In this document: one piece after another, positions 46,528-57,889 of the stretch
How the letters are laid out: each line of letters starts with the position of its first letter
How positions within the stretch are numbered: position 1 is the stretch's first letter
Source of the DNA: Owenia fusiformis
Taxonomy: Eukaryota; Annelida; Polychaeta; Sabellida; Oweniidae
DNA length: 64,000 nucleotides
Direction: 5' to 3'
Assembly (NCBI GenBank): GCA_903813345.2
Contig: CAIIXF020000010.1
Span: 34,461,425 to 34,525,424 of the forward strand
Notes under the pieces: model-generated
What the model saw: the letters and a program-made list of their open reading frames with translations, nothing else
Databases searched by the model: none
What the model was told of the DNA's origin: nothing
Position numbers and translations under genes: made by a program

Positions 46528-47342
46528 GTGATGAAGGTATAGCAGGAACTTTTTAAATTAATACATGTGGCAGGTGGATTTTGTATTACCATTTCCTAGA
46601 CTAATCATAATCTGAAAGCCCATAGTTTCCAATATTGTCTAGATACATACATGTATCCCCTAAAAGATGTATATTTTACATATTTTTATTTAATGTTTGG
46701 AACTACTTTGAATTTAAAAAATAAGCAATCAAATGGAGACCCTATCTGTTGACTTATGCCTGGCACAACCGTCACCATGTTATTAAGTGTTTTTAAGTTT
46801 CGCAAGGATCCTGCCATGACCGTGGTACTTTTATCATGATAGCCTGATATTACCGTAACAATGCTATATTTTTATATTGTATGGCCTGTCATGACCGTGG
46901 TAATGTTAAAGCTTATCCCGTGCCAGGACTATAGTCCTGCATTGAGCGCAATCTTTCGCCTGTACAATTACAACTTGGGAGAATTATCTACGCTCATTAA
47001 ACTTAAGATACCTTCTTCAATAGATTCCTGGGTATTTTAGCATTTTTTTCGTGTCGCTGAATCCACAATTGTCTGGGTATATCGGCAGAACGGGAACATT
47101 TTTCTTTTTCATCGAGATATATTCCATCCCTTTCCAAGATGGCGGTTGGATTTAGAAGGAGGTTCCCCATTTTACTGACAATTACACACAATTATTGTGA
47201 TTAAAAAAGAAAATTTCTTTGTTCTGTCGATAAACCCAGACAATTGTGGATACAATTTGAAATAAAAGTATAAAATAAAGTAACAGTCTTTTAAAGTACT
47301 ACCATTGTCCTCTATTTTTCCATCTACCTATTCTGTTTTCAG

Positions 47343-47435
47343 GAGTAGGAGATGAACCAGGATGTTGTAGCTTTCACCCATGATAACCCTGAGATGACCC
47401 TTGTGTTGAGATGAGTGGTGTTCCATGCTAATCAG
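47343..47435 (+). other. Candidate exon 2 (non-coding or last coding)
   Basis: A strong acceptor (attctgttttcag) and donor (atcag-gtaggc) lie 93 bases apart. All three frames contain stops, so it is either the end of a short ORF or part of a non-coding RNA. Confidence 0.4.
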
Positions 47436-47459
47436 GTAGGCCTATATTTTCTCTAGAGG

Positions 47460-47560
47460 TGTCACACTGACCTGAGGTCGACCCGAATCTCGGGCTGAAG
47501 GCTCGGGTCGGGTCACGAACAACTACTTACCAATTTCGGGTCAGGTCGGAACACTCAGGA
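47460..47560. repeat. Short GC-rich inverted repeat
   Basis: tgacctgaggtcgacccga is matched, inverted, by tcgggtcgggtca, with another tcgggtcaggtc further on. The gggtcgggtc words resemble ends of small hAT-like elements, but no borders were established. Confidence 0.45.
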
Positions 47561-48191
47561 ATATTGCAAGTTATCGTAAAATCCTTTAGAATCCTGGCAA
47601 AAATTCAAACTATTAGCTGACTCATCTATTGTGAACATGTGATATGAATTACTTTAAGGGAAAATAATTTACGATTTAGTGCTGAGTTTCTATCATTTTT
47701 CCTTTATGAAAGCATAATATGCAGTAATGCAGGCTTAATCAAGCTTATAATGACTTGCGCCATACATTCATTATGATAGAACGGGGATATTTTTAGTCCT
47801 TCTCAAAATTATTTTCGTTCGTTAAAATATTTTTTCTAGGAAAGTTAAGAGTCATTCTCAGGTATCTACTTTCCTACTGTTCCAACATTTCAAACTAGTA
47901 TCCAATAGAATATTTTAATAAATAAATATCTATTAGATCATTGGATGAAGATTATCAGAGTCAACGGAGGAATGTTTTGGCTATGTGATTCTAGAAATAC
48001 AAAAGGATAGTATGAAAAGCTACTAGGGATCTATAAACAGATGAGCATAGGGATTGTTTTACCTCAGAGTAGTCCCAAAAAGTCTCCCGAGACAAAGATC
48101 AGATCTGATGGAAGAAAGATAACACCCCAGGTGCATTTTCAGATAACCAACTAATATAATGTTTATACTAAAAGTCTCTAAAATATTTCAG
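47561..48191. other. No recognisable feature
   Basis: AT-rich presumed intron between the candidate exons. Confidence 0.4.
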
Positions 48192-48289
48192 ACAAACTAG
48201 CAGTACAAGCAGAATGGAACATTTGACGTTTTTTGAAGTTAGGCAGAAGAGTCCTCTGAGCTTTGGGAGGTGTGAGGAAAGTGACTTCT
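48192..48289 (+). other. Candidate exon 3
   Basis: Acceptor aaatatttcag and donor ttct-gtaagt lie 98 bases apart. An ATG inside opens MEHLTFFEVRQKSPLS.., but joining to the next acceptor gives an immediate stop, so coding use is doubtful. Confidence 0.4.
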
Positions 48290-48708
48290 GTAAGTCCAGG
48301 TTAATCTATATTACTATTCATTATAGTAGTATTTTATATATATTAAGTTTAAGGTAGAATCAAATCTAGCAAGATCCTTGTCATTCTATATTCTAAAAAT
48401 CTAAAGTGCATACTTTACTTCAGGAATACTAGAGAATTTTACCAAAGAATTTTACAAATATGTATTTTATATGGCTTCCATATTTATATTTGGAAGAATT
48501 TAAACATTTTCCCGATTTTTGCACTTTTAATCCTTGATAACTTACTGATTTAGAACACATTGTAGACATTTGAGACATATAGTATCTGAGATTGTAAAGA
48601 ATAGATCGCTAGGTCAATTTTGGTTGAAAATGACACTGCAAAATATACAGAGTGGGTATGGGTATACAGGCTACATTTCATACTTTTCAATAGATTGATT
48701 TTTTCCAG

Positions 48709-48820
48709 GAAAATGTTCAAAAACAAGCAGAAATGGCAATGTGTTAAACATGCACCCAGGGAAACAACGACTGAGCTGAGTCATTTAAAGAAACATTTGG
48801 GAAGTGATGAGGACCTATGA
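48709..48820 (+). other. Candidate exon 4, possibly terminal
   Basis: After the acceptor gattgattttttccag one frame runs 36 codons, KMFKNKQKWQCVKHAP.. to ..HLGSDEDL, then stops. The tail looks protein-like, but its phase does not match the end of exon 3. The segment could be spliced to an unseen exon, or be non-coding. Confidence 0.35.
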
Positions 48821-50009
48821 GAGATCATGCTTTCAAGGAAAAATGAACACTTAGCATAAACAATATCTGCAAGCCAGTTTGAATTAAATTTATATCTCTA
48901 TAACAAGTAACGAGACAGTACTTTTAAGATTGCAGATATAATGGCTTCAAATCTGAAACATGCAATTTTTCTAAATGATGAGTCTGGATATATGCCCTTT
49001 TGGTCTCTCCGTTAAATGGATGTGAAATATGATTTTTATAACTGTCCTAGTTATATTTGTTAAGTATATTTTCTTTTTCATGAGTTTTGATGCATAATTA
49101 ACCCTCTGCTGAGAGTCAAAATAAGTATCCTAACAGAAAACAAATAATCATTATCATAGAAAGAAACACCAATTGCAATATGTATGACATGTAAAATGAA
49201 AATAACTTAAAAGGCCCATGAAGAATTTAAAAAAAAATCATATTTTTTAAATATATTTTAGGATTTAATTTTTTTTCAAACTTTTGAATTTCCCGCCAGT
49301 TTAATTTGAAGTGGGAAAAGGAAGATGGCTGCCATTTGGTATAAGAAATATCAGAAAAAAGTAGCTTCACTTTTAGTTTTCACAATGAGCACAGTTTCCG
49401 TTTTTTTGACTGATTCTGACTCTTCATCACCAGGGTCATATATAGAGATTATAAAATTGAAACCAAAATGTTGTGCTCAGCATGAATTTGAATGGAATAT
49501 GTATAATTTCACCAACACAATTGGAAGTGTCAAAACTGGATGCTCATAACTTTGAGTGACTATAATCCCTTGATTACTCAGATAAACACCAATTCACTTA
49601 TCAAGAAATACCATTCAATGTCAATTAAAGAAAGAAAGCAATGTTTTGGAGGATATATATCAAACTCTTTGTATAAATTATTCATTTAGTATTTGCACTT
49701 GAATTTTTCAATTGTGGCATACTCATATGCATTCTCTTTGATGCCAATATTCTTCATTAATTGTGATACAGATTGATATTTTTGTACTCTCAGAAGAAGG
49801 ATAAGACATTGAAGTTTAATAATATGTGTGATTGAGTTGGTTTTTCAGACATTACAATTTTCAAGACTCATTCCCAGACTCATCCTTTATTCCCCACTTA
49901 AAATGGTCATTATTGGTTATTGACAATCAATACCTTGTTAACTAATAGAGCATTTGTTCAAGCTCAAATTAGAGTATTTATTCATTCCAGTTCAGAAAAG
50001 TAACAATAT
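48821..50009 (+). other. AT-rich; one weak small ORF
   Basis: At 49325 the context gaagATGGct is good for initiation. 74 codons follow (MAAIWYKKYQKKVASLL.., later SDSDSSSPG-like and CCAQHEF) and stop at 49547-49549. No domain was recognised and no splice context was seen. Nothing else was found in this stretch. Confidence 0.25.
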
Positions 50010-50350
50010 AACCCCTAAACAGTTAGGCTATAGATAATTACATTCATAGTAAAGGCGGGCGAACAGATCTGCCGAGATTTGGACACAATCTCGGAAATGG
50101 AATATCGAAATATCAAACAAGGGTTTATCCCATACTTAGTAGTGTTAAAGTATAAATAACATGCAGGAATATAATTGATATCTAAGGTAAGCGGGTGATA
50201 TATATATCTCCCACTGAGTTGAGCGGGAGATATATATATATATATCATCCGCTCATCAGCAATCCCCGTGAATTTCTTTCGGTGCTTTTTTGAATTCCCG
50301 GGATATACTTTGGCTCTATTTGATAATTTATTAATTTCATACACTTTAAA
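50010..50350 (-). repeat. Hairpin-bearing repeat, copy 3 (inverted, diverged)
   Basis: On the minus strand this is a distant relative of 4806-5345 and 9354-9925, with a shared 'aatactactaagtatgggat'-like edge and the same hairpin position. The hairpin (50188-50262) has gcgggtgatata/tatatcatccgc arms. The stem bases changed on both sides relative to the other copies, but pairing is kept. The 109-codon frame on the minus strand is a by-product. Confidence 0.6.
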
Positions 50351-50539
50351 ATGTTAAAAGCTGTTGAGTTTAAAAAAAAACAAAAATCTTTGAGGACTTT
50401 AAATAAAATATTCATGTTTTGATTGAAATTATCGTTTGAATTACTACATTAGGGCTCCCTAACATTCAATGCATAATTAATTCTCATAATCTACAGGATA
50501 AACAGGATAAACAGTTATTAAATGCTCGATTTTTGATAC

Positions 50540-50618
50540 AGGTTATATCCCTCGGTAAATACCCTATTTACCGGTACCGGTATATTTCCCTCAGATATAC
50601 CCTGTATCAAAAATCTCC
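50540..50618. repeat. Hairpin with tatatccctcgg element
   Basis: 'ttttgatacaggttatatcc' and 'ggtatatttccctc..atataccctgtatcaaaaa' pair, with an inner palindrome accggtaccggt. Same architecture as 28455-28527. Confidence 0.75.
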
Positions 50619-51059
50619 CATTAAATAACCTCTATATATTAGGTATCATTGGAAAGATAACAAGTATTCAATGTATTAGTTGAAATATGCCTAATTCAAT
50701 TTCAACCCACCTCCCTAACCGTTTAGGGGTTAATAAAATACTTAATAAAACTTATTAATGATAGGATAGATTTTTGATAGATGACATACGAGACTTTTCT
50801 TTAAGTTCAATTCTGTGTGTCAATATTCTCTATCTAGATGCTCAAAAAAGTTCTTGTGTATTAACTCATTAATTATTGGAAAAACATTATACATTTGTTA
50901 ATAAGTCAAAGCATAAGTTAGTTGTCTTTTACCTTCACATGTGAAAATATTAGGCTTAGTGTGTTATATATAATTTTACTGAACATCGGTGACTACATCA
51001 TCCTGTACTGGAACTTTAAATTAGCTATGTTCATGTAATTATTCATTTAACTGGACGTT
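50619..51059. other. No recognisable feature
   Basis: AT-rich DNA leading into array B. Confidence 0.4.
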
Positions 51060-53060
51060 AGTCATTACCAGATTACTGTCACTATATCTTGTTGATGTCA
51101 TAATTAACGTTACGAGAACATTCCTTGCACGTGTTGTCCTAACTTGATGTAACCAGAAGTTAAAATTGGCCATGTATGTGACAAGAACGTTACAATCTCT
51201 TTATTTTGGCAAAGTCGATAAGGTTGCTACTACATTCCTGGCACGTGATATTTAAGTCAAATCTAACGTTCTTTAAGCATCTGTGCGAGTCCAAACTTCC
51301 TATGCTTATAACGTTCCATAATTAACGTTGTAACGACTTGGGCCATTTACCAAGACGCTATAACAACGTAAATTTGACGTTACCAGGATTCTAAATAACC
51401 CACCTATATATAAATGATATGTGAGTACGTTACGGCTACGTGATTTGCGTGACGTCTTAATCGAGGTTACTTGTACATCCCTGGCACGTAGTGATTAAGT
51501 CATTTGCAACATAAACATCTGTTTGAGTCTAAACCTTCCCGTCGCCATAACGTTACAAACTTGACATATTAAATCTGCCACGTATGTGTGACGTTATGTT
51601 CGTTACAGCTCGTTATATTAGCGAAGTCACTATTAAGGTTGCTACTACATTCCTGGCACGTGATAGTTAAGTCAAATGTAACGTTCAATAAACATCTGTG
51701 CGAGTCCACACCTTCCTGTACCTACAACGTTCCATAATAAACGTACCAGAACTTAAAACCGGCCACGTATATGTGACGTTGCATAAGCACATTCCAGTCT
51801 CGTTATTTGTGCGAAGTTACTGTTTAGATTGCTGGTACGTGATATTTAAGTCAAATGTAACGTTCTTTAAACATCTGTGCGAGCCCACACCTTCCTGTAT
51901 TTACAACGTTCCATAATTAACGTACCAGAACTTTAAACCGGCCACGTATATGTGACGTTGCATAAGTACATGACAGTTTCGTTATTTTTGCGAAATCATT
52001 GTTAAAGTTGGTTCTACATTCCTGACACGTGAAACTTAAGTCAAATGTAACGTTTAATAAACATATGTGCGAGTCCACACCTTCCTGTACCTACAACGTT
52101 CCATTATAAACGTACCAGAATTTAAAACCGGCCACGTATATGTGACGTTGCATAAGCACATTATAGTCTCGTTATTTTTGCGAAGTCATTTTGTATGTTG
52201 GTTCTACGTTCCTGGCACGTGATATTTAAGTCAAATGTAACGTTCTTTAAACATCTGTTCGAGTCCACACCTTCCTGTACCTACAACGTTCCATATCAAC
52301 GTTACCAGAAATTTAGATTGGCCACGTATATATGACGTAATGTAAGTACGTTGCAGTCTCGTTATTTTGGCGACGTAATTGTTTAGGTCGCTACTACGTT
52401 CCTGACACGTGATATTAAAGTCAAATGTAACGTTCTTTAAACATCTGTGCGAGTCCACACCTTCCTGTACCTACAACGTTCCATATTAACGTTACCAGAG
52501 ATTAAGATTGGCCACGTATATATGACGTAATGTAAGTACGTTACAGTCTCGTTATTTTGGCGACGTAATTGTTTAGGTCGCTACTACGTTCCTGACACGT
52601 GATATTAAAGTCAAATGTAACGTTCTTTAAACATCTGTGCGAGTCCACACCTTCCTGAACCTACAACGTTCCATATTAACGTTACCAGAAATATAGATTG
52701 GCCACGTATATATGACGTAATGTAAGTACGTAACAGTCTCGTTATTTTGGCGACGTAATTGTTTAGGTCGCTACTACGTTCCTGACACGTGATATTTAAG
52801 TCAAATGTAACGTTCTTTAAATATCTGTGCGAGTCCACACCTTCCTGTACCTACAACGTTCCATATTAACGTTACCAGAAATTTAGATTGGCCACGTATA
52901 TATGACGTAATGTAAGTACGTAACAGTCTCGTTATTTTGACGACGTTATTGTTTAGGTCGCTACTACGTTCCTGACACGTGATATTTAAGGCAAATATAA
53001 CGTTCTTTAAACATCTGCGAGTCCACACCTTCCTGTACCTACAACGTTCCATATTGACGT
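51060..53060 (+). repeat. Satellite array B, 190-bp unit
   Basis: About ten tandem units. The anchor 'acacgtgatatttaag' recurs at about 52024, 52214, 52404, 52594, 52784 and 52974, exactly 190 bp apart, while the leftmost units are shorter and more diverged. Each unit holds CACGTG, three or more AACGTT/ACGTT and several TACGT/GACGT words. The unit is unrelated in sequence to array A. The three similar minus-strand frames (75-83 codons) are the same unit read three times, not genes. Confidence 0.95.
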
Positions 53061-53333
53061 TGCTACAACTTGAGATATATATTCTGACGACGTTATCACA
53101 AAGTTAAATTGTTAGCTGGGGAAAGATCTAAAAATTAGCGAAAATTTCTGTTTTCCTGACCCCCATACACGGCCCCTGGGGGTCAGGATGAAAAACAAAG
53201 ATATATGTGAAATAGATAGATGTTGCGAATATACTACCAAAATTTCAAACAATAATATTGATTACTTTGGTTTAGAATGAAAAATGATTTTTGCGAAAAA
53301 GTCCCGTCATTTTTAAAGCGGCAGCCATCTTTC

Positions 53334-53391
53334 CGGACAGACGGACGGACTGACTGACTGACTGACGGACGGACAGACGGACGGACGGAGG
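53334..53391. repeat. GGAC/TGAC microsatellite
   Basis: (ACGG)n with an inner (ACTG)n block. The Ser/Arg/Pro-repeat frame on the minus strand is a microsatellite by-product. Confidence 0.95.
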
Positions 53392-54016
53392 GCTTCACTA
53401 TATCCCTACAGAACTTCGTTCGTTGGGATAATAAATTCAAATAGAAACGTTGATGTTTCGAGGGTCAAAGTCACTTTTTATCTTGTTTTGAACATGTTTG
53501 GTCGTTTGAAATATTTGACAATATGACCCATTTAGGCGGTGAAACGCAATCAAAGCTTAGGAATAGTAACCTATAAACCTACATACAATTGCTCATAGAT
53601 AAAGATAGATAAGTGTATTGTTTCGTACGGTTGGTAATAGTGTCAACTTGTTTTGCATTGATAAATTTTTAACAAGTTTTGACACCAAATAATCCGTGTG
53701 ACACGTGTATGTGAAAAAAAATTTGTTCCCCTAACACAAAAATTGAGCCTAAATTTTGAATATTTAGAGCCTATTTTTGATAAATTTTTGGCCAAATTAT
53801 GCCCAAAAAGGCCGATTTTTTGAGGCCATACATTTTGGGGCCCGTTTGTCCAAGATGAAATATATATCTATTTTGCATATGTTCCATTCATCATCTATAT
53901 TTGCTTTTATAGATTCGATGCTGCAAAATATCTTCTTAAAAGGTTGTAAAAAATATCAATTGATTTAAAAAATGAAAAATCCTTGGGGTTGGGGGTTAAC
54001 TAATCTAGACATCTAG
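53392..54016. other. No recognisable gene
   Basis: AT-rich DNA with one weak frame at 53777-53968 (+). Confidence 0.45.
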
Positions 54017-54665
54017 TTGCTGGAATTACACCACAAAATCCGCTAAAACGTTTTGTGGAAGACGCTTTACAAAATCGCCATTCTGATTACACCAACATTT
54101 CTAAAGCGTCTTAGGAATTATATTTTGGAATTACACCTGTTTTTTCTAAAACGCCTTTCGTGCACTTTTAACGATGTAGTTATGGATAATATCCAGCATA
54201 TATACATGTATGTGTACATCTCCTGTATTCCTTTTGCATCTAAGACAAAACTGATCTTCCATATGCATAATTTGATTAAAAATGCATGACATTGCATATT
54301 TTTTATTTATCTTTTATTAATTATGAGAAAACATAATAAAAAGAAATTGATTTCGATGTGACCTGGCGACCATCATCCATTTTTCAATTTAGATATAGCC
54401 AGATAGCAGCATGAAATGATTTCTTATTTCGTTTAGGCCAAATGTTAAAAACTAGTAAAAACCCGGGTAAGGCGTCTTACAAAAACCGATCGGTATTACA
54501 CTGCACACTTAAAGCGCCTAACGACTTATGCCGTTTACTAGTGACAAGGGTTCTTGGAGTTTTAGAAAAGCGCTTTTGTAAAACCGCAATCGTGATTACA
54601 CCTAATTCGTAAACCTGGTTAAAACCGAAGAAGCTTTTGTAAAACGCCATGTGTAATTCCAGCAA
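54017..54665. mobile_element. 650-bp element with 15-bp perfect TIRs and subterminal words
   Basis: ttgctggaattacac (54017-54031) is exactly inverted at 54651-54665. Inside, (g)attacacc and a(a)agcg(t/c)ct words recur several times near both ends, like subterminal transposase-binding repeats. No target duplication was identified and no protein is encoded. Confidence 0.65.
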
Positions 54666-54730
54666 GTGTCAAATGATGAGATGAGAAAGCATGAAAAGTT
54701 CAAAAGAGAATGTGCCAGAGAGGAAGTTAG

Positions 54731-55128
54731 GAGAGGCATCAAAAGTTCAATGTCTGATAGGAAACTAAATAAATCTAGTTTTGAGTTGGATCCCCTCCCC
54801 CTCAAAACTAAATACAATGAAAGTTGATCGCGGACTTTTCACATGTTTTAGCGACTCAATTCATGGGGCAGTACCATAACTTATTAATGATTCTTAAAAC
54901 ATATATGTCCCAACAACAATAGGCATAATATTCCATGTTGCATGCATCTTGGTGAAGAAGGCATCTGGTAAAGTCTTTATTTTTAAACCATTCCAAGGCA
55001 TTTCTAGTCGAAATTGCAAAAAATGTAAATGTTGAAATTTGTCGGATAGCAAACTGAAATAGCTTTGACCCCCTCCCCCAAACTAGATTTATTTAGTTTT
55101 CTATCAGAAATTGATATTTTGATGCCTC
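54731..55128. repeat. Inverted repeat with ~60-bp arms
   Basis: 'ctaaataaatctagtttt' with 'ggcatcaaaa' (left arm) is inverted at 55072-55128. The left arm directly follows the preceding TIR element. Confidence 0.65.
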
Positions 55129-55184
55129 CCCCTTATTGGTTCGCATAAGTCACGAAAGCATGTGAACCAATAGAAATGCCAGTT

Positions 55185-56050
55185 TAGTATAACACCCTAT
55201 GCAGACAGAGCCTGTGGGAAATATTGGGTGCGGCGCAAATGAGCGGAGGGTGCGGAGCTAACGGTCATTTTTGAATTTAAAATTGGGATATTTCTGAAAC
55301 TAAGCCGTTTTGGGACTTCAAATATACCAAGATATGTGTATTTGACACCAAATATCAATAAAATTGTGAAAATAGTAGTGCAATTCATTTTATAGCGACG
55401 CAGTATGCCTAAAACATTTCCCAGACCTATATATTTTGAGACTATCCTTTTAATACTGCGTCCCCAGCATTCATAAAAAATGGTGTTCAAGATACACTAC
55501 CCATGCAAATTATTTTTGCATCTTGGAAGCCAGGCAGTATCTGTGTGATTTTATAAAAATTCGGAAATGTTCTTCAGATATGAGCCCCTCTAAATATTGG
55601 GTGCGGAGCTACGTTTATGGAGCTGTTCCGCTACCAATATTTAGAGGGGGCTCATATCTGAAAAAATTTCCGAATTTTTATAAAATCACACAGATACTGC
55701 CTGGCTTCTAAGATGCAAAAATAACTTGTATAGATAGTGCACCTTGAACACCATTTTTTATGAATGCTGGGGACTCAGTATTAAAAGGATAATTTCAAAA
55801 TATATAGGTCTGGGAAAGGTTTAAGGCACACTGCGTCGCTATAGAATGAATTGCGCTACTATTTTCACAATTGTATTGATATTTGGTGTCAAATACACAT
55901 ATCTTGGTATATTTGAAGTCCCAAAACGGCTTAGTTTCAGAAATATCCCAAATTTAAATTCCAAAATAACCGTTAGCTCCGCACCTTCCGCTCATTTGCT
56001 CCGCACCCAATATTTCCCACAGGCTCTGTCTGCATAGGGTGGTATAAGAT
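55185..56050. repeat. ~855-bp near-perfect palindrome
   Basis: The arms (about 55190-55612 and 55625-56045) mirror each other with few differences around a centre near 55618 (agctacg..agct). The outer ends are 'caccctatgcagacagagcc' and its inverse. The mirrored frames at 55197-55490 (-) and 55846-56037 (+) encode near-identical peptides only because of the palindrome. It is likely a fold-back element or a recent inverted duplication. Confidence 0.9.
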
Positions 56051-57889
56051 ATGCTGGACTTGCAATCCTCCTTCCTGGGAATACGAGCTGTTTCCTGATG
56101 GGAAGACAAAATATCAAGAATGGAGCCAAGAATGTGTTTGTTATATGAACTGTTGCTTAAATGCAATTATATTCTCAAAATCTATATCAACGAACGATTC
56201 GAAAAGGACAGGTGGCGGTAAACCCCTCTTTTAGCCCCCCTACAAAACAAGTATATATTCACATGGAATTGAAGAGGAAGTATGACTTATTAATTAAAAT
56301 GTGATTTCTGAGAATTGAGACATTTGACCTTGACATTAGGGTGGTTTAAAGGTCAACTTTGAAAGATGATATTTTTTGTCAAAATTTTGCCGTTTTCTAA
56401 TACATCTACATTTGAATTTGAAATTAAATGTCTGTATGGAGACTTAGTTTTAAAGTTATTTGCCAATTTACAGTTCCCATATTTGAATTTCAATATATAT
56501 CATAAAATATAAGGCAGCATCATGTATAAATGACATGACACTCAAAAGATTGCCTAAAATAATTTCTACTTATTCCCTGTTTAGTAAAACACTTAGGCCA
56601 TTCAAAATTTTTTATAATTAATGTCACTAAATGTTTTCAGAAAAAAACAAAATGTCCCCATGTACTCTGTACTTGTAATGCATATAAATGACAGAGGGAA
56701 TTGTGATCATGAATTATATTGTATTGAAATGAGTTCCAAAATTGATTAAAAACTACATGTATATAAGCTTTAGTATTGTCTTCATTAACAAGGTCATCTG
56801 AATCAAGGGATGTTACTTGCTTTTCCACTATGCGTTATTGCATTTTCACTATTAAATAATATATAAAACCCTTTAAATAAATCAAGGTTTTGTAGTTTTT
56901 AATATAAGGCCCTTCATCAGAATGCCAACATATAATTAATTTTGAATGGCTTAATCTGTACATGCAGTTATGTAGTGTACATGTATGCCCAGGTTAGCAG
57001 CCATATTGAAAACATAAACCAGCCAGGCTTATTTTCATCACAGAATTTGAGTTTTAGTGGTGAGCCCAAACTCCCACAACAATGATATTTGCAGAGAAGC
57101 TACTTTACAGTCTCTGCATTATACAGTCTCAATATATTTTTTGTGGGAGAATGGGCTGATGGTTAAATTTTCAACGAAAGGAAATGAGCACCATTCTAAA
57201 ACTTGATAACAAAGTGAACCATTAGTTGTAACCATACCCAGTCTGTTTGAGCAGTCTAATTATATAAACTTAGCGACCTGCCTTGAGTCAGACATTTTGG
57301 TTGTTTACTACTTCGGTCACCAATGCACCTATTTATTTTATCAACCTGATTTAACACCCGGCTAAACAAAGATCTGGTGTGAAACTTTATGTTTAACACT
57401 TGTCTTTTCTCAATTTTTAAAGGAGGAATTTAACTCATTCTCTTCACTTTGGAATTACATTAGCCTTGATCTGGTGAGGTTAACTTCACTCAAGCATTAA
57501 TGCACTACATATACTATTTCACTGAGTTATCTGATGACACTAAGCTTTATCCACTTGATTCAACATAAGTTTTGGTGTGAATTTATTTGTATAATATTTT
57601 ATTTGTCTTCCTTCTTTTTTCTCAATGATTCAATGAGTAAATAACTCATTCATTTTGCTTGGCCTAGTTTAGGTCATGTTAATTTCACTGAATTATTAGT
57701 CCTTATAAGGGCCCTATATTTTATCATTCTTTCTTCAACATGAGGCTTTTACAGTGAAACCTGTCTAGGTGAACACCTGGCCTTAGTATAGAATACCCAC
57801 TCTGTGCTGAATACTTCAACACCTGCCAACAGTGGACACATTTGTGTAGCTTTATATATTTTATATATATAATAGACGAGTAGGGATTT
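56051..57889. other. No recognisable gene
   Basis: AT-rich DNA. 'acagtgaaacctgtctaggt' at ~57751 resembles a common invertebrate DNA-element end. The minus-strand frames at 56637-56828 and 57749-58124 are not supported. Confidence 0.4.

Larger units (their letters stand above)
43806..53120. mobile_element. Hypothetical 9.3 kb element bounded by ACGT-rich arrays
   Basis: cccagcaaac at 43806 and its near-inverted copy gttagctggg ending at 53120 form ~10-bp termini with one mismatch. Just inside each lies a satellite array rich in ACGT-core words (43960-45080 and 51060-53060). Subterminal repeat arrays between short TIRs are known in several class II superfamilies. No target duplication and no transposase were recognised, so the grouping is a hypothesis. 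The interior carries promoter-like and exon-like segments. Confidence 0.35.

Noticed and set aside
52231-53052. Three similar minus-strand proteins of 75-83 residues
   Set aside because: They are one 190-bp satellite unit read three times; the similarity comes from the array.
53234-53440. Ser/Arg/Pro-repeat protein
   Set aside because: Translation of the GGAC/TGAC microsatellite.
55846-56037. Conserved-looking peptide, near-identical to the one at 55197-55490
   Set aside because: The likeness is forced by the palindrome; no independent evidence of coding.
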